A program made the position numbers and the translations under genes. From positions 1 through 42,146 of the forward strand of contig SCUD01000011.1 in the NCBI GenBank assembly GCA_004297335.1: a DNA stretch of 42,146 bases, in the 5' to 3' direction. This DNA is from Gammaproteobacteria bacterium. GTDB taxonomy: Bacteria > Pseudomonadota > Gammaproteobacteria > Steroidobacterales > Steroidobacteraceae. Numbering within the stretch: position 1 is the stretch's first letter; each line of letters opens with the position of its first letter. Under the pieces are notes generated by a model, which had not been told where the DNA came from, made no database searches, and saw only the letters and a list, made by a program, of their open reading frames with translations. Below, in pieces: positions 42,026-42,146 of this stretch.

Positions 42026-42146
42026 GGGGACTATCCAGATTTTTGTGTGATCGGGCCATACTTCCCGCAGGAGGGACGTTATGGCGATCAAAGACGAAGT
42101 GGTAGACGAGCTGCTGAAGGGAGTGGACCCGAGGCAGGTATTTGCG
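42026..42146 (+). mobile_element. IS256-family insertion sequence, left end
   Basis: The sequence GGGGACTATCCAGATTTTTG starting near 42026 resembles the terminal repeats of IS256-family elements, and the transposase start follows 55 bases later. The element continues past the window. It interrupts the tyrosine recombinase. Confidence 0.65.
42081..42146 (+). CDS. IS256-family transposase, N-terminal part
   Basis: An ATG preceded by GGAGGG opens MAIKDEVVDELLKGVDPRQV, which is typical of the first residues of IS256-family (mutator-type) transposases. Only 22 codons lie in the window, so the DDE catalytic core cannot be checked. Confidence 0.65.
   Translation, partial: MAIKDEVVDELLKGVDPRQVFA

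Overview
The window looks like the junction between a large integrative and conjugative element (ICE) or conjugative genomic island and the chromosome of a GC-rich gammaproteobacterium. The chromosomal anchor is guaA-guaB with a divergent xseA (33793-38295), a gammaproteobacterial gene order. A P4-type tyrosine integrase lies at the 3' end of guaA, a known island attachment site. No rRNA, tRNA or CRISPR array was seen.
Layout. (1) 1-836: start of a probable relaxase (cut short near the left edge), mobC, and an oriT with an IncP-type ATCCTG|C nic motif. (2) 998-3436: radC, a DUF932 gene and an ardB-type antirestriction gene. Each is preceded by a copy of the same ~145-nt nested inverted-repeat leader. 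Judged from the nic, this is the leading region that enters a recipient first. (3) 3515-8019: a PD-(D/E)xK-like protein, two related LPD7-type proteins and the VirD4 coupling ATPase. (4) 7976-17145: a virB2-virB11 operon with an eexN entry-exclusion lipoprotein and no virB1. (5) 17274-18644: a divergent flhD-like/flhC-like regulator pair resembling the SetD/SetC activators of SXT. (6) 18634-21637: a small membrane protein, an AbiEi/AbiEii type IV toxin-antitoxin pair and two AlpA-like DNA-binding proteins.
(7) 21869-31171: a 12-gene operon of reductases, cupins, a flavodoxin, hydrolases and a carboxymuconolactone-decarboxylase-like protein, divergent from its LysR regulator (31248-32144). This looks like electrophile or oxidant detoxification cargo. 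(8) 32158-33814: a second copy of the guaA 3' end, the integrase, and a cluster of TTTTACCGTCAGA-type repeats before the att site. (9) 33793-38295: chromosomal guaA, guaB and xseA. (10) 38399-41130: a one-direction series of small unrecognised genes, two of them paralogous and one with an in-frame stop, resembling an immunity-gene array. (11) 41174-42146: nested mobile-element debris (IS66, a tyrosine-recombinase element, IS256).
The most interesting signals are these. A shared operator-like sequence lies upstream of virB2, between the flhD/flhC-like genes, and upstream of the integrase; this suggests one activator pair controls both transfer and excision. The FlhD-like domain is fused to an unrecognised N-terminal half. 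The three leader copies have a compensatory base-pair change and sit where single-stranded-DNA promoters or radC-motif RNAs would be expected. The second guaA-end repeat implies a tandem or remnant integration.
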